Below are positions 1 through 7,135 of a DNA stretch of 24,308 nt, piece after piece. The notes under the pieces are model-generated. The model was not told where the DNA came from, did no database searches, and saw only the letters and a list, made by a program, of their open reading frames with translations. Made by a program: the position numbers and the translations under genes. The stretch comes from Flavobacteriaceae bacterium UBA980 (GTDB lineage Bacteria > Bacteroidota > Bacteroidia > Flavobacteriales > Flavobacteriaceae), in the NCBI GenBank assembly GCA_002292265.1, contig DBBQ01000034.1, positions 29,162-53,469 of the forward strand, written 5' to 3'. Position 1 is the stretch's first letter. Each line of letters begins with the position of its first letter.

Positions 1-24
1 CTCTACCAACTGAGCTACCGAATC
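1..24 (-). tRNA. tRNA, 5' part only, isotype unknown
   Basis: Read on the minus strand from 24 down, the sequence is GATTCGG-TAGCTCAGTTGGTAGAG. This is a 7-nt acceptor 5' strand, then T8, A9, a GCTC D-stem and the conserved AGTTGGTAGAG D-loop. The anticodon arm and 3' half lie outside the window, so the amino acid cannot be named. A perfect TAnnTTTG box sits 12 bases upstream. Confidence 0.9.
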
Positions 25-36
25 ATTTTGAGGCTG

Positions 37-44
37 CAAATATA
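37..44 (-). promoter_or_regulatory. -7 box for the tRNA
   Basis: On the minus strand this is TATATTTG, a perfect match to the Bacteroidota sigma-A -7 consensus TAnnTTTG. It lies 12 bases before the predicted tRNA 5' end, which suits a short 5' leader removed by RNase P. No clear -33 TTTG is seen at the usual spacing. Confidence 0.55.
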
Positions 45-106
45 ATTATCAAATATGTATTTTTCCACCTGAATTGGTATAAATTTACATCCGCATTCAA
101 AATTTG

Positions 107-637
107 ATGAAAACCACACAAATAGTCTTGTTAGGATACATGGGAAGCGGGAAGACCGCTGTCGGGGAGTCGTTACATAAGCAACTTCAAATGGAGTTTT
201 TGGACTTAGATTACTATATAGAACAGAAATTCAATACCCCAGTAACAGCAATTTTTGAACAAAAGGGAGAACTTTTCTTTAGAGCCGAAGAACGAAATGC
301 ATTGGAAGAATTGCTTCAGCGGGACACCCCTTTAATCCTTTCCTTAGGTGGAGGAACTCCTTGCTATTATGACACTATGGAGTATTTAAAAGGTTTCGAC
401 AAGCTGAAGACGTTTTATCTACAAACTGGAATAGGGACACTTAGCGAACGTCTTGAAAAGGCTAAAAGAACAAGACCCTTACTCGCGCATTTAAAAGATT
501 TAGATCAAATTAAAGAGTTTGTTGGGAAACATTTGTTTGAACGAAATCCGTTTTATTTACAAGCCGACTACAAAATCGTTACAGACCACAAATCCGTGGA
601 AACGGTAGCCTTAGAAATTCAAAACACTCTAACTTAA
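107..637 (+). CDS. aroK: Shikimate kinase
   Basis: Phosphorylates shikimate with ATP to shikimate 3-phosphate, the fifth step of the cytosolic shikimate pathway to chorismate. The 176-aa length is normal for the family. Visible motifs are the Walker A loop GYMGSGKT at residues 10-17, the shikimate-binding Asp pair in LDLDYY (33 and 35), FFRAEE near 57-62, SLGGGT around 79-84 (the GGG substrate loop), and the LID arginines in KRTRP (about 121-123). I chose ATG at 107; a TTG codon directly before it (104) is also in frame but less likely. The 3' end overlaps the convergent phosphoribosyltransferase gene by 9 bases. A weak TAAATTTA box (one mismatch to TAnnTTTG) lies at 80-87. The assignment is secure. 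Confidence 0.95.
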   Translation: MKTTQIVLLGYMGSGKTAVGESLHKQLQMEFLDLDYYIEQKFNTPVTAIFEQKGELFFRAEERNALEELLQRDTPLILSLGGGTPCYYDTMEYLKGFDKLKTFYLQTGIGTLSERLEKAKRTRPLLAHLKDLDQIKEFVGKHLFERNPFYLQADYKIVTDHKSVETVALEIQNTLT

Positions 638-1132
638 ATAGATTCCCGCTTGGTCTCCCTCAAGTTCAACGCGTATGTGTTCATTGATGGAAGTAGATAG
701 GGAAATACCTTTAAAATCGGCTTTTATGGGAAATTTTTTATGGTTTCTATTGACCATTACTGCCGTTTTTATTCGTTTTACAGGGATTTGCAAAAAGTAT
801 GCAACAGCGTAAATCAATGTACTTCCTGTATTGAGTACGTCGTCAACAATAACAAGCGATTGATTCTTGAGTTCCTTTAGCGGTACATCACTTTCAATGC
901 GGTTGAGCGGATTTTTTTTATCGATTGTCAAGGTTACATAATGCGGCTTTAGAGGACTGATTTTTTCAATCGCTGCTCCCAAAAGTTTACTTAAAGATCC
1001 TCCCCTTGATCCAATCCCGACAATGACAATATTTTTTTCATCGAAGTTGCTTTCATAAACTTGATACGCAATCCGTTTAATACTGGACTGGATTTCGTTC
1101 GCATCTTTAATTTTATTTCCTAGTACTGCCAT
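629..1132 (-). CDS. Phosphoribosyltransferase family protein (PyrR-like)
   Basis: A 167-aa type I phosphoribosyltransferase-fold protein. The PRPP-binding signature is clear as VIVDDVLNTGST (two acidic residues followed by TGST) near residues 94-105, and an upstream GIGSRGG loop near 40-46 fits the fold's first PRPP/pyrophosphate loop. The family includes PyrR (uracil PRTase and pyrimidine regulator) and hypoxanthine/xanthine PRTases. PyrR-like is the best guess, but the substrate cannot be read from sequence. No pyrimidine gene is nearby. The ATG is only 4 bases downstream of a perfect TAnnTTTG box, suggesting a leaderless or nearly leaderless message. The 3' end overlaps aroK by 9 bases tail to tail. 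The S4-domain gene lies 16 bases upstream on the same strand. Confidence 0.85.
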   Translation of the reverse strand: MAVLGNKIKDANEIQSSIKRIAYQVYESNFDEKNIVIVGIGSRGGSLSKLLGAAIEKISPLKPHYVTLTIDKKNPLNRIESDVPLKELKNQSLVIVDDVLNTGSTLIYAVAYFLQIPVKRIKTAVMVNRNHKKFPIKADFKGISLSTSINEHIRVELEGDQAGIYLS

Positions 1133-1136
1133 AGTT

Positions 1137-1144
1137 CAAATGTA
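1137..1144 (-). promoter_or_regulatory. -7 box next to the phosphoribosyltransferase start
   Basis: On the minus strand this is TACATTTG, a perfect TAnnTTTG. Only 4 bases separate the box from the ATG at 1132, so the transcript probably starts at or within a base or two of the start codon. It lies in the 16-base gap after the S4 gene's stop codon, so the PRTase may have its own promoter besides read-through. Confidence 0.5.
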
Positions 1145-1148
1145 AGAC

Positions 1149-1529
1149 TTAATCCTCAAAGGATTCATCGAGAAGAATTTCATCTAAATCCCGGCGTTCC
1201 TTTTTGGCAGGCCGACCCGTTCCTTTATCACGAGAGACCTGTGCAGCTAGTTTTTTTAACGCTTCTTGTTCCACAAGATCCTTAGCTGTTTTTTCGATTG
1301 CATAGAGTCCAACCAATTTTGCGCCAACACGACTCTTCGGTAAATCCATTACCTCAAAGCTACGCCAGAGTTGCTCTTTCCTGACACTGATGAGATCCAA
1401 GGGTAAAACCTCTCGAGAAGGTTTTACTTTTTGTTCATTGATTAAAATCTGCCCTTTCTTGCACGCCGTAGTCGACATATTCCTGGACTTGAACAATCGA
1501 ATGCACCATAAATATTGATCGATACGCAT
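1149..1529 (-). CDS. RNA-binding S4 domain protein, Hsp15-like
   Basis: A 126-aa basic protein with an N-terminal S4 RNA-binding domain: MRIDQYLWCIRLFKSR at 1-16, then a KKGQILIN strand and KPSREV. It ends in a charged tail rich in Lys, Arg, Asp and Glu. This layout matches the HslR/Hsp15 family, which in E. coli binds free 50S subunits carrying nascent chains and helps recycle stalled ribosomes. The reading frame is open for 65 further codons upstream, but that extension runs through the divergent promoter region and into the FKBP coding sequence. ATG at 1529, where the S4 motif begins, is therefore the start. The phosphoribosyltransferase gene follows after 16 bases. Confidence 0.88.
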   Translation of the reverse strand: MRIDQYLWCIRLFKSRNMSTTACKKGQILINEQKVKPSREVLPLDLISVRKEQLWRSFEVMDLPKSRVGAKLVGLYAIEKTAKDLVEQEALKKLAAQVSRDKGTGRPAKKERRDLDEILLDESFED

Positions 1530-1555
1530 ACTTAAAACTTCGTTAAGATTATCTA

Positions 1556-1563
1556 CAAAAATA
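1556..1563 (-). promoter_or_regulatory. -7 box for the S4-domain gene
   Basis: On the minus strand this reads TATTTTTG, a perfect TAnnTTTG, 26 bases before the ATG at 1529. It sits in the 75-base divergent spacer shared with the FKBP lipoprotein gene. Confidence 0.5.
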
Positions 1564-1574
1564 AAGTAAAATTG

Positions 1575-1582
1575 TATCTTGC
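1575..1582 (+). promoter_or_regulatory. Imperfect -7 box for the FKBP lipoprotein gene
   Basis: TATCTTGC resembles TAnnTTTG but with the TTTG run shortened to TTG. It is 22 bases before the TTG start codon at 1605 and only 11 bases from the opposing -7 box. The two promoters would therefore compete or be co-regulated. Confidence 0.35.
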
Positions 1583-1604
1583 AGCCCTTTAAAAAACAGT
1601 AATC

Positions 1605-2369
1605 TTGAAAATAAAACTGATTTACATCGCTTTGCTGACTACCGTGATTTTTTCTTGTAAAAAAGATGATGTAGAAGTGGAACCCCCTCGGGAAGTGAGT
1701 GAACAAGTCATCACTGACGAACAAAGTTTAGAAGATTTCTTATCCACACACTTTTACAACTACGAAGATTTTGAGGATCTGAATTCACAACCTGAACTTG
1801 AAATCGACACGATAAGCGGAGACAATGCAGGGAAAATCCCCTTGATCGACCAAGTAAGTAAAGAGATTATTCAGTTACAAACCCTTGACGGTTCGCTTAT
1901 CGATCATCCGATTTACACTTTGATCGCTCGAGAGGGTAGTGGTGTGAGCCCCTCTTTAGCAGATTCAACGTATCTTTCTTATGAAGGTATTTTACTAAAT
2001 AAGGTGCGATTTGATCGTTCCTCTGCACCCATTTGGTTTGATCTTACAGGCTTGGTTAGAGGATTCAGAGAAGGGATTACAGCTTTGAAGTCGGGTGAAT
2101 TTACCGTAGACGAAAACAACATTCCAATTTTTTCAAACTACGGCCAAGGGGCAATCTTTATGCCTTCTGCTCTAGGTTATTACAGCTCTGCTACGGGTAT
2201 TATTCCTGCCTATTCTCCTCTAATTTTTAAAGTGGATTTGTATTTGGTGGAGCAAACGGATCACGACGGAGACGGCATCCCTTCAAGTGATGAATATGAT
2301 CTTAACGGCGACGGAATTCCTGACGATACAGATGAAGACGGTCTACCCGACTTCTTGGACGTAGATTAA
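1605..2369 (+). CDS. FKBP-type peptidyl-prolyl isomerase lipoprotein with Ca-binding-type tail
   Basis: A 254-aa envelope lipoprotein. Residues 1-18 are a type II signal peptide ending in the lipobox IFSC, followed by KKDD, which matches the K-D-D core of the surface lipoprotein export signal known from Capnocytophaga. An FKBP domain spans roughly 95-215: YLSYEGILL, VRFDRS, LVRGFREGI and FMPSALGYYS correspond to the canonical FKBP strands and pocket. It would catalyse proline isomerisation in secreted proteins. The C-terminal 35 residues carry DxDxDG repeats (DHDGDG, DLNGDG, DEDG) of the thrombospondin-3 type, likely binding calcium. The start must be TTG at 1605: an in-frame stop lies at 1590 and the next in-frame Met is deep inside the FKBP domain. 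It ends flush against the convergent beta-barrel gene. Confidence 0.85.
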   Translation: MKIKLIYIALLTTVIFSCKKDDVEVEPPREVSEQVITDEQSLEDFLSTHFYNYEDFEDLNSQPELEIDTISGDNAGKIPLIDQVSKEIIQLQTLDGSLIDHPIYTLIAREGSGVSPSLADSTYLSYEGILLNKVRFDRSSAPIWFDLTGLVRGFREGITALKSGEFTVDENNIPIFSNYGQGAIFMPSALGYYSSATGIIPAYSPLIFKVDLYLVEQTDHDGDGIPSSDEYDLNGDGIPDDTDEDGLPDFLDVD

Positions 2370-2963
2370 TTAAAAACGATAGGAAAGTCCCAAGCTCCAA
2401 GTATTTGATCGGGTGTCTACCCGTCCTGAAATTGGGATTCCATTCTGTTCCAATAAAGTCAACTCATTTGGATTTATTCCTCGGTCAAAACGCACGTCGG
2501 CATTAAGTGGACCTAGATGCGTACGAACTCCCAAATGAAGCCCTATAGAGGTGTTTTGTTCAATGGCTGTGAAGGTAACGTCCTCGATCTCGGGTTCGAA
2601 GTTGTACTGTAACGTAGGACCGGCAAAAACACTAAGTATCGGAAGTACTTTAAACCCCAGAGAAACAGGGGCTTCCAAACGTGATTGGGTCAAGGAAAGT
2701 GAATCAAAGTTCGTATTGAGATAGGAAAATTGCAACTCGGGTCTCAGATATAAAAAAGCCAAATCCAAGGAAACATAACTCCCAATAAAATAGCCTGTCA
2801 TATTCTCTTCGATTTCACCTAGGGAAGCCAAATCTGAAGTAGCGTCGGTGATCGACCCAGAAGCGCTTAAATGAATTCCTGCTTTTACTCCGTATTCAAA
2901 TTGAGCAAACATTAAATTGAAAAAGAAGAGCAGTGATAAGAAAAGGGCGGTTTTTGCAAACAT
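2370..2963 (-). CDS. Outer-membrane beta-barrel protein
   Basis: A 197-aa protein with a signal peptide at about 1-20 (MFAKTALFLS start, ending LMFAQ). A run of alternating hydrophobic/polar beta strands follows, with EYGVKAGIHLS right after cleavage and a C-terminal SLGLSYRF ending in Phe, as outer-membrane barrels do. It resembles the Bacteroidota PorT-like/outer membrane beta-barrel family; its cargo or role is unknown. The frame is open upstream to 3107, but that part overlaps the transketolase C-subunit and lacks a signal peptide, so ATG 2963 is preferred. It follows the transketolase gene by 11 bases on the same strand and is probably co-transcribed. Its stop codon directly abuts that of the convergent FKBP gene. 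Confidence 0.85.
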   Translation of the reverse strand: MFAKTALFLSLLFFFNLMFAQFEYGVKAGIHLSASGSITDATSDLASLGEIEENMTGYFIGSYVSLDLAFLYLRPELQFSYLNTNFDSLSLTQSRLEAPVSLGFKVLPILSVFAGPTLQYNFEPEIEDVTFTAIEQNTSIGLHLGVRTHLGPLNADVRFDRGINPNELTLLEQNGIPISGRVDTRSNTWSLGLSYRF

Positions 2964-2974
2964 GAGTTTTAGAT

Positions 2975-3928
2975 TTAGATTCGTTTTCGAACAGCGTGTA
3001 CCTTTTGCACAATCGCGTTTTTGTTTAGCCCGTATTTTTCCATCAATTGGGCGGGTGTTCCCGATTCCCCAAAGGTATCTTGTGTTGCCACAAACTCCAT
3101 AGGACAAGGATTTTTAGTAGCGAGAAGACGGGCAATGCTTTCTCCCATACCCCCTAAATAGTTGTGCTCTTCCGCACTGACCAAACATCCTGTTTTCTGA
3201 ACGGAGTTTAGGATGATCTCATCGTCCAAGGGTTTGATGGTGTGTATGTTTATAACTTCTGCTGAAATACCTTCTGTTGCGAGTTCTTTGGCAGCTTCTA
3301 GGGCTTCCCATACCAGGTGTCCCGTGGCTACAAGAGTCACATCCCTCCCAGGTTGGAGCAAGATCCCTTTTCCGATTTCAAAGCCCAAATCTTCCGGGGT
3401 AAAGTTCGGAACCGAAGGGCGGCCGAAACGCAAATAAACCGGCCCTTGATGTTCCGCAATAGCGAGGGTAGCGGCTTTGGTTTGGTTAAAATCACAAGGA
3501 TTGATAACCGTCATTCCAGGCAGCATTTTCATTAAACCAATATCTTCTAAAATTTGGTGGGTAGCTCCATCTTCTCCTAGAGTTACTCCCGCATGCGAAG
3601 CACAAATTTTTACATTTTTATCAGAATAGGCTATGGATTGTCGGATTTGATCGTACACGCGACCAGTAGAAAAATTGGCAAAGGTTCCCGTAAATGGAAT
3701 TTTACCACCGATGGTCAGACCCGCAGCGATCCCCATCATGTTGGCCTCGGCTATACCGACTTGGAAAAAGCGATCTGGATTTTCATCGATAAAGGTTTGC
3801 ATTTTGAGTGAACCGATAAGGTCGGCACAAAGCGCAACTACATTGGGATTGGTTCTTCCCAGTTCTGCCAATCCTACGCCAAAACCTGAACGTGTATCTT
3901 TATTTCCTTGATTTGTATATGTACTCAT
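2975..3928 (-). CDS. Transketolase, C-terminal subunit
   Basis: A 317-aa protein carrying the pyrimidine-binding (PP) domain and the C-terminal domain of transketolase. The motif [17 protein letters not shown] contains the Glu that activates thiamine diphosphate, and PVYLRFGRP lies near the middle. The C-terminal domain runs from about residue 190. It pairs with the N-terminal subunit encoded 12 bases upstream to move two-carbon ketol units between sugar phosphates in the cytosolic pentose phosphate pathway. The pair is a split form of the usual single-chain enzyme of about 650 aa, as seen in many Bacteroidota, Firmicutes and archaea. The similar PP domain of DXP synthase is a conceivable alternative, but the partner's sequence favours transketolase. 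Confidence 0.93.
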   Translation of the reverse strand: MSTYTNQGNKDTRSGFGVGLAELGRTNPNVVALCADLIGSLKMQTFIDENPDRFFQVGIAEANMMGIAAGLTIGGKIPFTGTFANFSTGRVYDQIRQSIAYSDKNVKICASHAGVTLGEDGATHQILEDIGLMKMLPGMTVINPCDFNQTKAATLAIAEHQGPVYLRFGRPSVPNFTPEDLGFEIGKGILLQPGRDVTLVATGHLVWEALEAAKELATEGISAEVINIHTIKPLDDEIILNSVQKTGCLVSAEEHNYLGGMGESIARLLATKNPCPMEFVATQDTFGESGTPAQLMEKYGLNKNAIVQKVHAVRKRI

Positions 3929-3940
3929 TTGTTTTTTTTA

Positions 3941-4786
3941 TTAGTAGTCTCCTAGAGTCTCCTCATTTTGTGCGAGCGCCTCGGCCAGTTGTTCGTCATT
4001 GGGTGCCTTCCCATGCCAAGCGTGCGTGTGCATCATAAAGTCCACACCGTTCCCCATTTCGGTTTCCAGTAAGACCGCCAAGGGTTTTCCCTGTCCCAGT
4101 TTTGATTTTGCCTCCTGTAACGTATCCACTATGTGAGGTATCGAATTTCCTTCTTTCAAGGTTAAAACCTCCCATCCAAAGGCTTCAAACTTGGCTTTTA
4201 TACTTCCCATTGGAAGGACTTCGTCTGTACTACCATCAATTTGCTTGCCATTTAGGTCTATAGTTGCAATCAGATTATCTACTTTTTTAGCAGCGGCAAA
4301 CATAAGCGCTTCCCAATTTTGTCCTTCCTGTAATTCTCCATCTCCCATCAAAACATAAACTGTTTTGGGATCGCGATTTAATTTTTTGGTTAAAGCAGCT
4401 CCTAAAGCGACGGATAAACCTTGCCCTAAAGACCCCGATGCGATACGAACCCCGGGAAGCCCTTCATGTGTGGTGGGATGCCCTTGGAGTCTGGAATTGA
4501 TCAATCGGAACGTATTGAGTTCGTCAACAGGAAAAAAGCCCCGTCTAGAAAGAACACTGTAAAACACTGGAGAGATATGACCGTTGGATAAAAAGAAAAC
4601 GTCTTCATTTTTTCCATCCATGGAAAAAGGAAGTGAAAAATCCATGAGCTCAAAGTACAAGGCGACAAAAAACTCCGTACAGCCCAAAGAACCACCGGGA
4701 TGTCCCGAATTTACTTTGTGAACCATGCGCAGGATGTCTCGACGTACTTGAAGAGTTGTTTTTTCAAGAGTTTGGATATCTGACAT
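3941..4786 (-). CDS. Transketolase, N-terminal subunit
   Basis: A 281-aa protein matching the thiamine-diphosphate-binding half of transketolase. SGHPGGSLG at 27-35 is the conserved transketolase substrate/cofactor loop. HPTTHEGLPGVRIASGSLGQ precedes the ThDP motif, which starts at GDGELQEGQNWEA and ends at DLNGKQ (GDG-x-N). It forms the enzyme together with the C-subunit encoded immediately downstream. The gene heads a three-gene minus-strand operon (N subunit, C subunit, beta-barrel protein). Its promoter is the best in the window, with TTTG at 4833-4836, a 19-base spacer and TACTTTTG at 4806-4813. No Shine-Dalgarno sequence is seen before the ATG. Confidence 0.93.
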   Translation of the reverse strand: MSDIQTLEKTTLQVRRDILRMVHKVNSGHPGGSLGCTEFFVALYFELMDFSLPFSMDGKNEDVFFLSNGHISPVFYSVLSRRGFFPVDELNTFRLINSRLQGHPTTHEGLPGVRIASGSLGQGLSVALGAALTKKLNRDPKTVYVLMGDGELQEGQNWEALMFAAAKKVDNLIATIDLNGKQIDGSTDEVLPMGSIKAKFEAFGWEVLTLKEGNSIPHIVDTLQEAKSKLGQGKPLAVLLETEMGNGVDFMMHTHAWHGKAPNDEQLAEALAQNEETLGDY

Positions 4787-4805
4787 TCGATTTTGTTTAA
4801 TGCTC

Positions 4806-4836
4806 CAAAAGTAACGGAAGTCAAGGCATTATCAAA
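4806..4836 (-). promoter_or_regulatory. Canonical Bacteroidota promoter for the transketolase operon
   Basis: On the minus strand, TTTG (4833-4836) is followed by exactly 19 bases and then TACTTTTG (4806-4813). This matches both elements of the Bacteroidota housekeeping promoter, TTTG-N19-TAnnTTTG. Nineteen bases separate the -7 box from the ATG at 4786, giving a 5' leader of about 13 bases. Confidence 0.7.
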
Positions 4837-4916
4837 GGTCTTAATTCAAATTTTACAGGGTTTTTATACCGAGTAATTAACAATGTAAATCTCCTCGATT
4901 TTACTGAGTAGAGTAC

Positions 4917-4924
4917 TATATTTG
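4917..4924 (+). promoter_or_regulatory. -7 box next to the tgt start
   Basis: TATATTTG is a perfect TAnnTTTG and ends 6 bases before the tgt ATG at 4931. Transcription would begin about at the start codon, implying a leaderless mRNA. An in-frame TTG at 4922 lies inside the box and so cannot be the start. No -33 TTTG at 19-base spacing. Confidence 0.55.
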
Positions 4925-4930
4925 CAACCA

Positions 4931-6061
4931 ATGGAATTCAATCTTTTAGCTACTGACACCCAAACTGGAGCACGTGCTGGAACACTCACTACAGCGCACG
5001 GGTCTATTCAAACTCCTATTTTTATGCCTGTGGGAACTGCGGCTACGGTAAAAGGAGTCCATCAGCGGGAACTGAAAAACGATATCGACCCGGATATCAT
5101 TCTAGGAAATACGTATCATTTGTATCTGCGTCCGGGAACGGCTATTCTAGAACAGGCAGGAGGCTTGCATCAGTTTATGGGGTGGGACCGCCCCTTGTTG
5201 ACAGATTCTGGCGGATATCAAGTGTATTCCCTTTCCGCCAATCGAAAAATAAAAGAAGAGGGAGTGAAGTTTAAGTCTCACATAGACGGATCCTATCATT
5301 TCTTTACCCCCGAACGTGCCATTGAAATTCAGCGTTCCATCGGTGCAGACATTATTATGGCTTTTGATGAATGCACGCCCTATCCCTGCGATTACAACTA
5401 CGCCAAAACCTCTATGGAGCGTACCCATAGATGGTTAACCCGTTGTATAGCTGCGGATCAAGAATTGCCTCAATTGTACGATTACCCCCAGACGTTGTTT
5501 CCCATTGTTCAGGGTAGTGTCTATACCGATCTCAGAAAAGCTTCTGCTCATTTTATTGCGGAACAAGAAGCCCCTGGAAATGCCATTGGTGGACTTTCCG
5601 TGGGAGAACCCGCAGAGGAAATGTATGCCATGACCGATGCGGTCTGTAGCATCCTACCTCAAGACAAACCGCGCTATTTAATGGGAGTAGGAACACCCAT
5701 CAATCTGTTGGAAAACATCGCGTTGGGCGTGGACATGTTTGATTGTGTGCTTCCTACTAGAAACGCCAGAAACGGAATGCTCTTTACTGCAGAAGGAACC
5801 TTAAACATCAAAAATAAAAAATGGGAAAACGATTTTTCTCCCATCGATCCTACAGGCTATTGTTTTGCAGATTTGGAATACACCAAAGCGTATGTAAGAC
5901 ATTTGTTTACAGTCAATGAAATGTTGGGAAAACAAATCGCAACTTTGCACAACCTAAGTTTTTACCTCTGGTTGGTTCGCGAAGCAAGAAAACATATCTT
6001 AGAGGGGAGCTTTGGACCTTGGAAAGAGAAAATGGTGCGTCAAATGCAAGTACGACTGTAA
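4931..6061 (+). CDS. tgt: tRNA-guanine transglycosylase (queuine/preQ1)
   Basis: A 376-aa enzyme that swaps the wobble guanine of GUN-anticodon tRNAs for preQ1 in queuosine synthesis. Key residues are present: TDSGGYQ with the general-base Asp92, the GGLSVGEP loop, and MFDCVLPTRNARNG with the nucleophile Asp271. The usual zinc site is degraded. By alignment to E. coli Cys302-Cys304-Cys307-His333, this protein has Gly309, Cys311, Asp314 and His340, so only one Cys and the His remain. The rest of the C-terminal region, including the conserved TLHNL, is well preserved, so this looks like a lineage variant and not a broken gene. It heads the plus-strand series with the LptF/G-type permease, whose ATG follows the stop codon directly. 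Confidence 0.95.
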   Translation: MEFNLLATDTQTGARAGTLTTAHGSIQTPIFMPVGTAATVKGVHQRELKNDIDPDIILGNTYHLYLRPGTAILEQAGGLHQFMGWDRPLLTDSGGYQVYSLSANRKIKEEGVKFKSHIDGSYHFFTPERAIEIQRSIGADIIMAFDECTPYPCDYNYAKTSMERTHRWLTRCIAADQELPQLYDYPQTLFPIVQGSVYTDLRKASAHFIAEQEAPGNAIGGLSVGEPAEEMYAMTDAVCSILPQDKPRYLMGVGTPINLLENIALGVDMFDCVLPTRNARNGMLFTAEGTLNIKNKKWENDFSPIDPTGYCFADLEYTKAYVRHLFTVNEMLGKQIATLHNLSFYLWLVREARKHILEGSFGPWKEKMVRQMQVRL

Positions 6062-7135
6062 ATGAAACTGATTGATTTTTATATCATTAAGCGTTATATC
6101 GGAACTTTTTCCGTGATGCTTTTGTTGTTTATTCCCATTGGAATCATGGTGGATTTGGCAGAAAAAATCGACAAGTTGAAGGAAAAAGAAGTTCCATTAG
6201 AAAGCATCCTCGAATACTACATTGATTTTACTTGGTATTTTGCCAACTTGCTTTTTCCTATTTTTCTTTTTCTCTCGGTGATTTGGTTTACCTCAAAATT
6301 GGCAAACAACACTGAGGTGATCGCTATTTTAAGTTCAGGAATTTCATTTTTTCGCTACTTGCGTCCTTTTTTACTTGGCGCTAGCTTCATCGCTGTTTTC
6401 GCCTTTTTTGCAGGGATGTTTATCGTACCCAAATCCAATCAAGGCTTTAATGATTTTCGCTATAAATATTTAGTCAAAAAAGAAGCGCGCGATACGGACA
6501 AAGTATTTCAGCAAATCAATGACAACGAATACATTTACGTCAATGATTACGATCCCATTCGAAAGCAGGCTTCTAATTTTACTTTGGAACATTTCCAAGG
6601 AAACACGCTAAAGTTTAAAATCAGCGCACGGAGAATTCGATGGATTGAAAAGGATAGTTTATTTCGACTTTCTAACTATAAAAAAAGAACGTTCCTGGGA
6701 GACGGAGAAGACTTTGAAGTGGAAATCCGAAAGGACACGATATTTGATTTTAAAATTTCAGATTTAGCTCCTGTAAACTACATTGCTGAAACCTTGACTT
6801 TTTCAGAGCTCAATGAATTTATAGAAGATGAAAAAGTACGGGGCTCCTCCTTGATTAACAGTCACCTGCTGGTGCGGCACAAACGTTGGAGTATTCCGGT
6901 ATCCGCTTTTATCTTGACTTTGATTGCTGTAGCAGTAGCTTCTTTTAAGAGACGCGGGGGGATGGGAGTCAATCTCGCTTTCGGAATTGCTTTGGGTTTT
7001 CTTTTTATTTTCTTTGACAAGATTTTTGGTGTTTTGGTAAGTAAATCTACCTTTTCTCCTTTTCTAGCTGCCTGGTTGCCTTTGTTTCTATTTGGCATAT
7101 TGGCTTTCTTTTTATTGAGACATGCGAAGCGATAG
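6062..7135 (+). CDS. LptF/LptG-family lipopolysaccharide export permease
   Basis: A 357-aa YjgP/YjgQ-family inner-membrane permease. These proteins form the LptB2FG ABC transporter that extracts LPS from the inner membrane. The architecture is typical: MKLIDFYIIKRYIGTF start, three TM segments (about 13-33, 55-80 and 100-122), a soluble periplasmic beta-rich domain (about 130-265), then three TM segments to the C-terminus. The 'cytoplasmic loop' NNTEVIAILSSGISFFR at about 82-98 is the family's coupling-helix region. Sequence alone does not separate LptF from LptG, though Bacteroidota copies in this tgt context are usually named LptG/LptF. The ATG directly abuts the tgt stop, and the 3' end overlaps the EamA gene by 14 bases, indicating one operon. 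Confidence 0.9.
   Translation: MKLIDFYIIKRYIGTFSVMLLLFIPIGIMVDLAEKIDKLKEKEVPLESILEYYIDFTWYFANLLFPIFLFLSVIWFTSKLANNTEVIAILSSGISFFRYLRPFLLGASFIAVFAFFAGMFIVPKSNQGFNDFRYKYLVKKEARDTDKVFQQINDNEYIYVNDYDPIRKQASNFTLEHFQGNTLKFKISARRIRWIEKDSLFRLSNYKKRTFLGDGEDFEVEIRKDTIFDFKISDLAPVNYIAETLTFSELNEFIEDEKVRGSSLINSHLLVRHKRWSIPVSAFILTLIAVAVASFKRRGGMGVNLAFGIALGFLFIFFDKIFGVLVSKSTFSPFLAAWLPLFLFGILAFFLLRHAKR

Noticed and set aside
1530..1724. Upstream extension of the S4-domain gene
   Set aside because: It runs through the promoter region and antisense to the FKBP lipoprotein; the S4 motif begins at ATG 1529.
2964..3107. Upstream extension of the beta-barrel gene
   Set aside because: It overlaps the transketolase C-subunit, lacks a signal peptide, and the real signal peptide starts at ATG 2963.
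4922..4930. TTG start for tgt
   Set aside because: The codon is part of a perfect TATATTTG promoter box; ATG 4931 aligns with Tgt N-termini.
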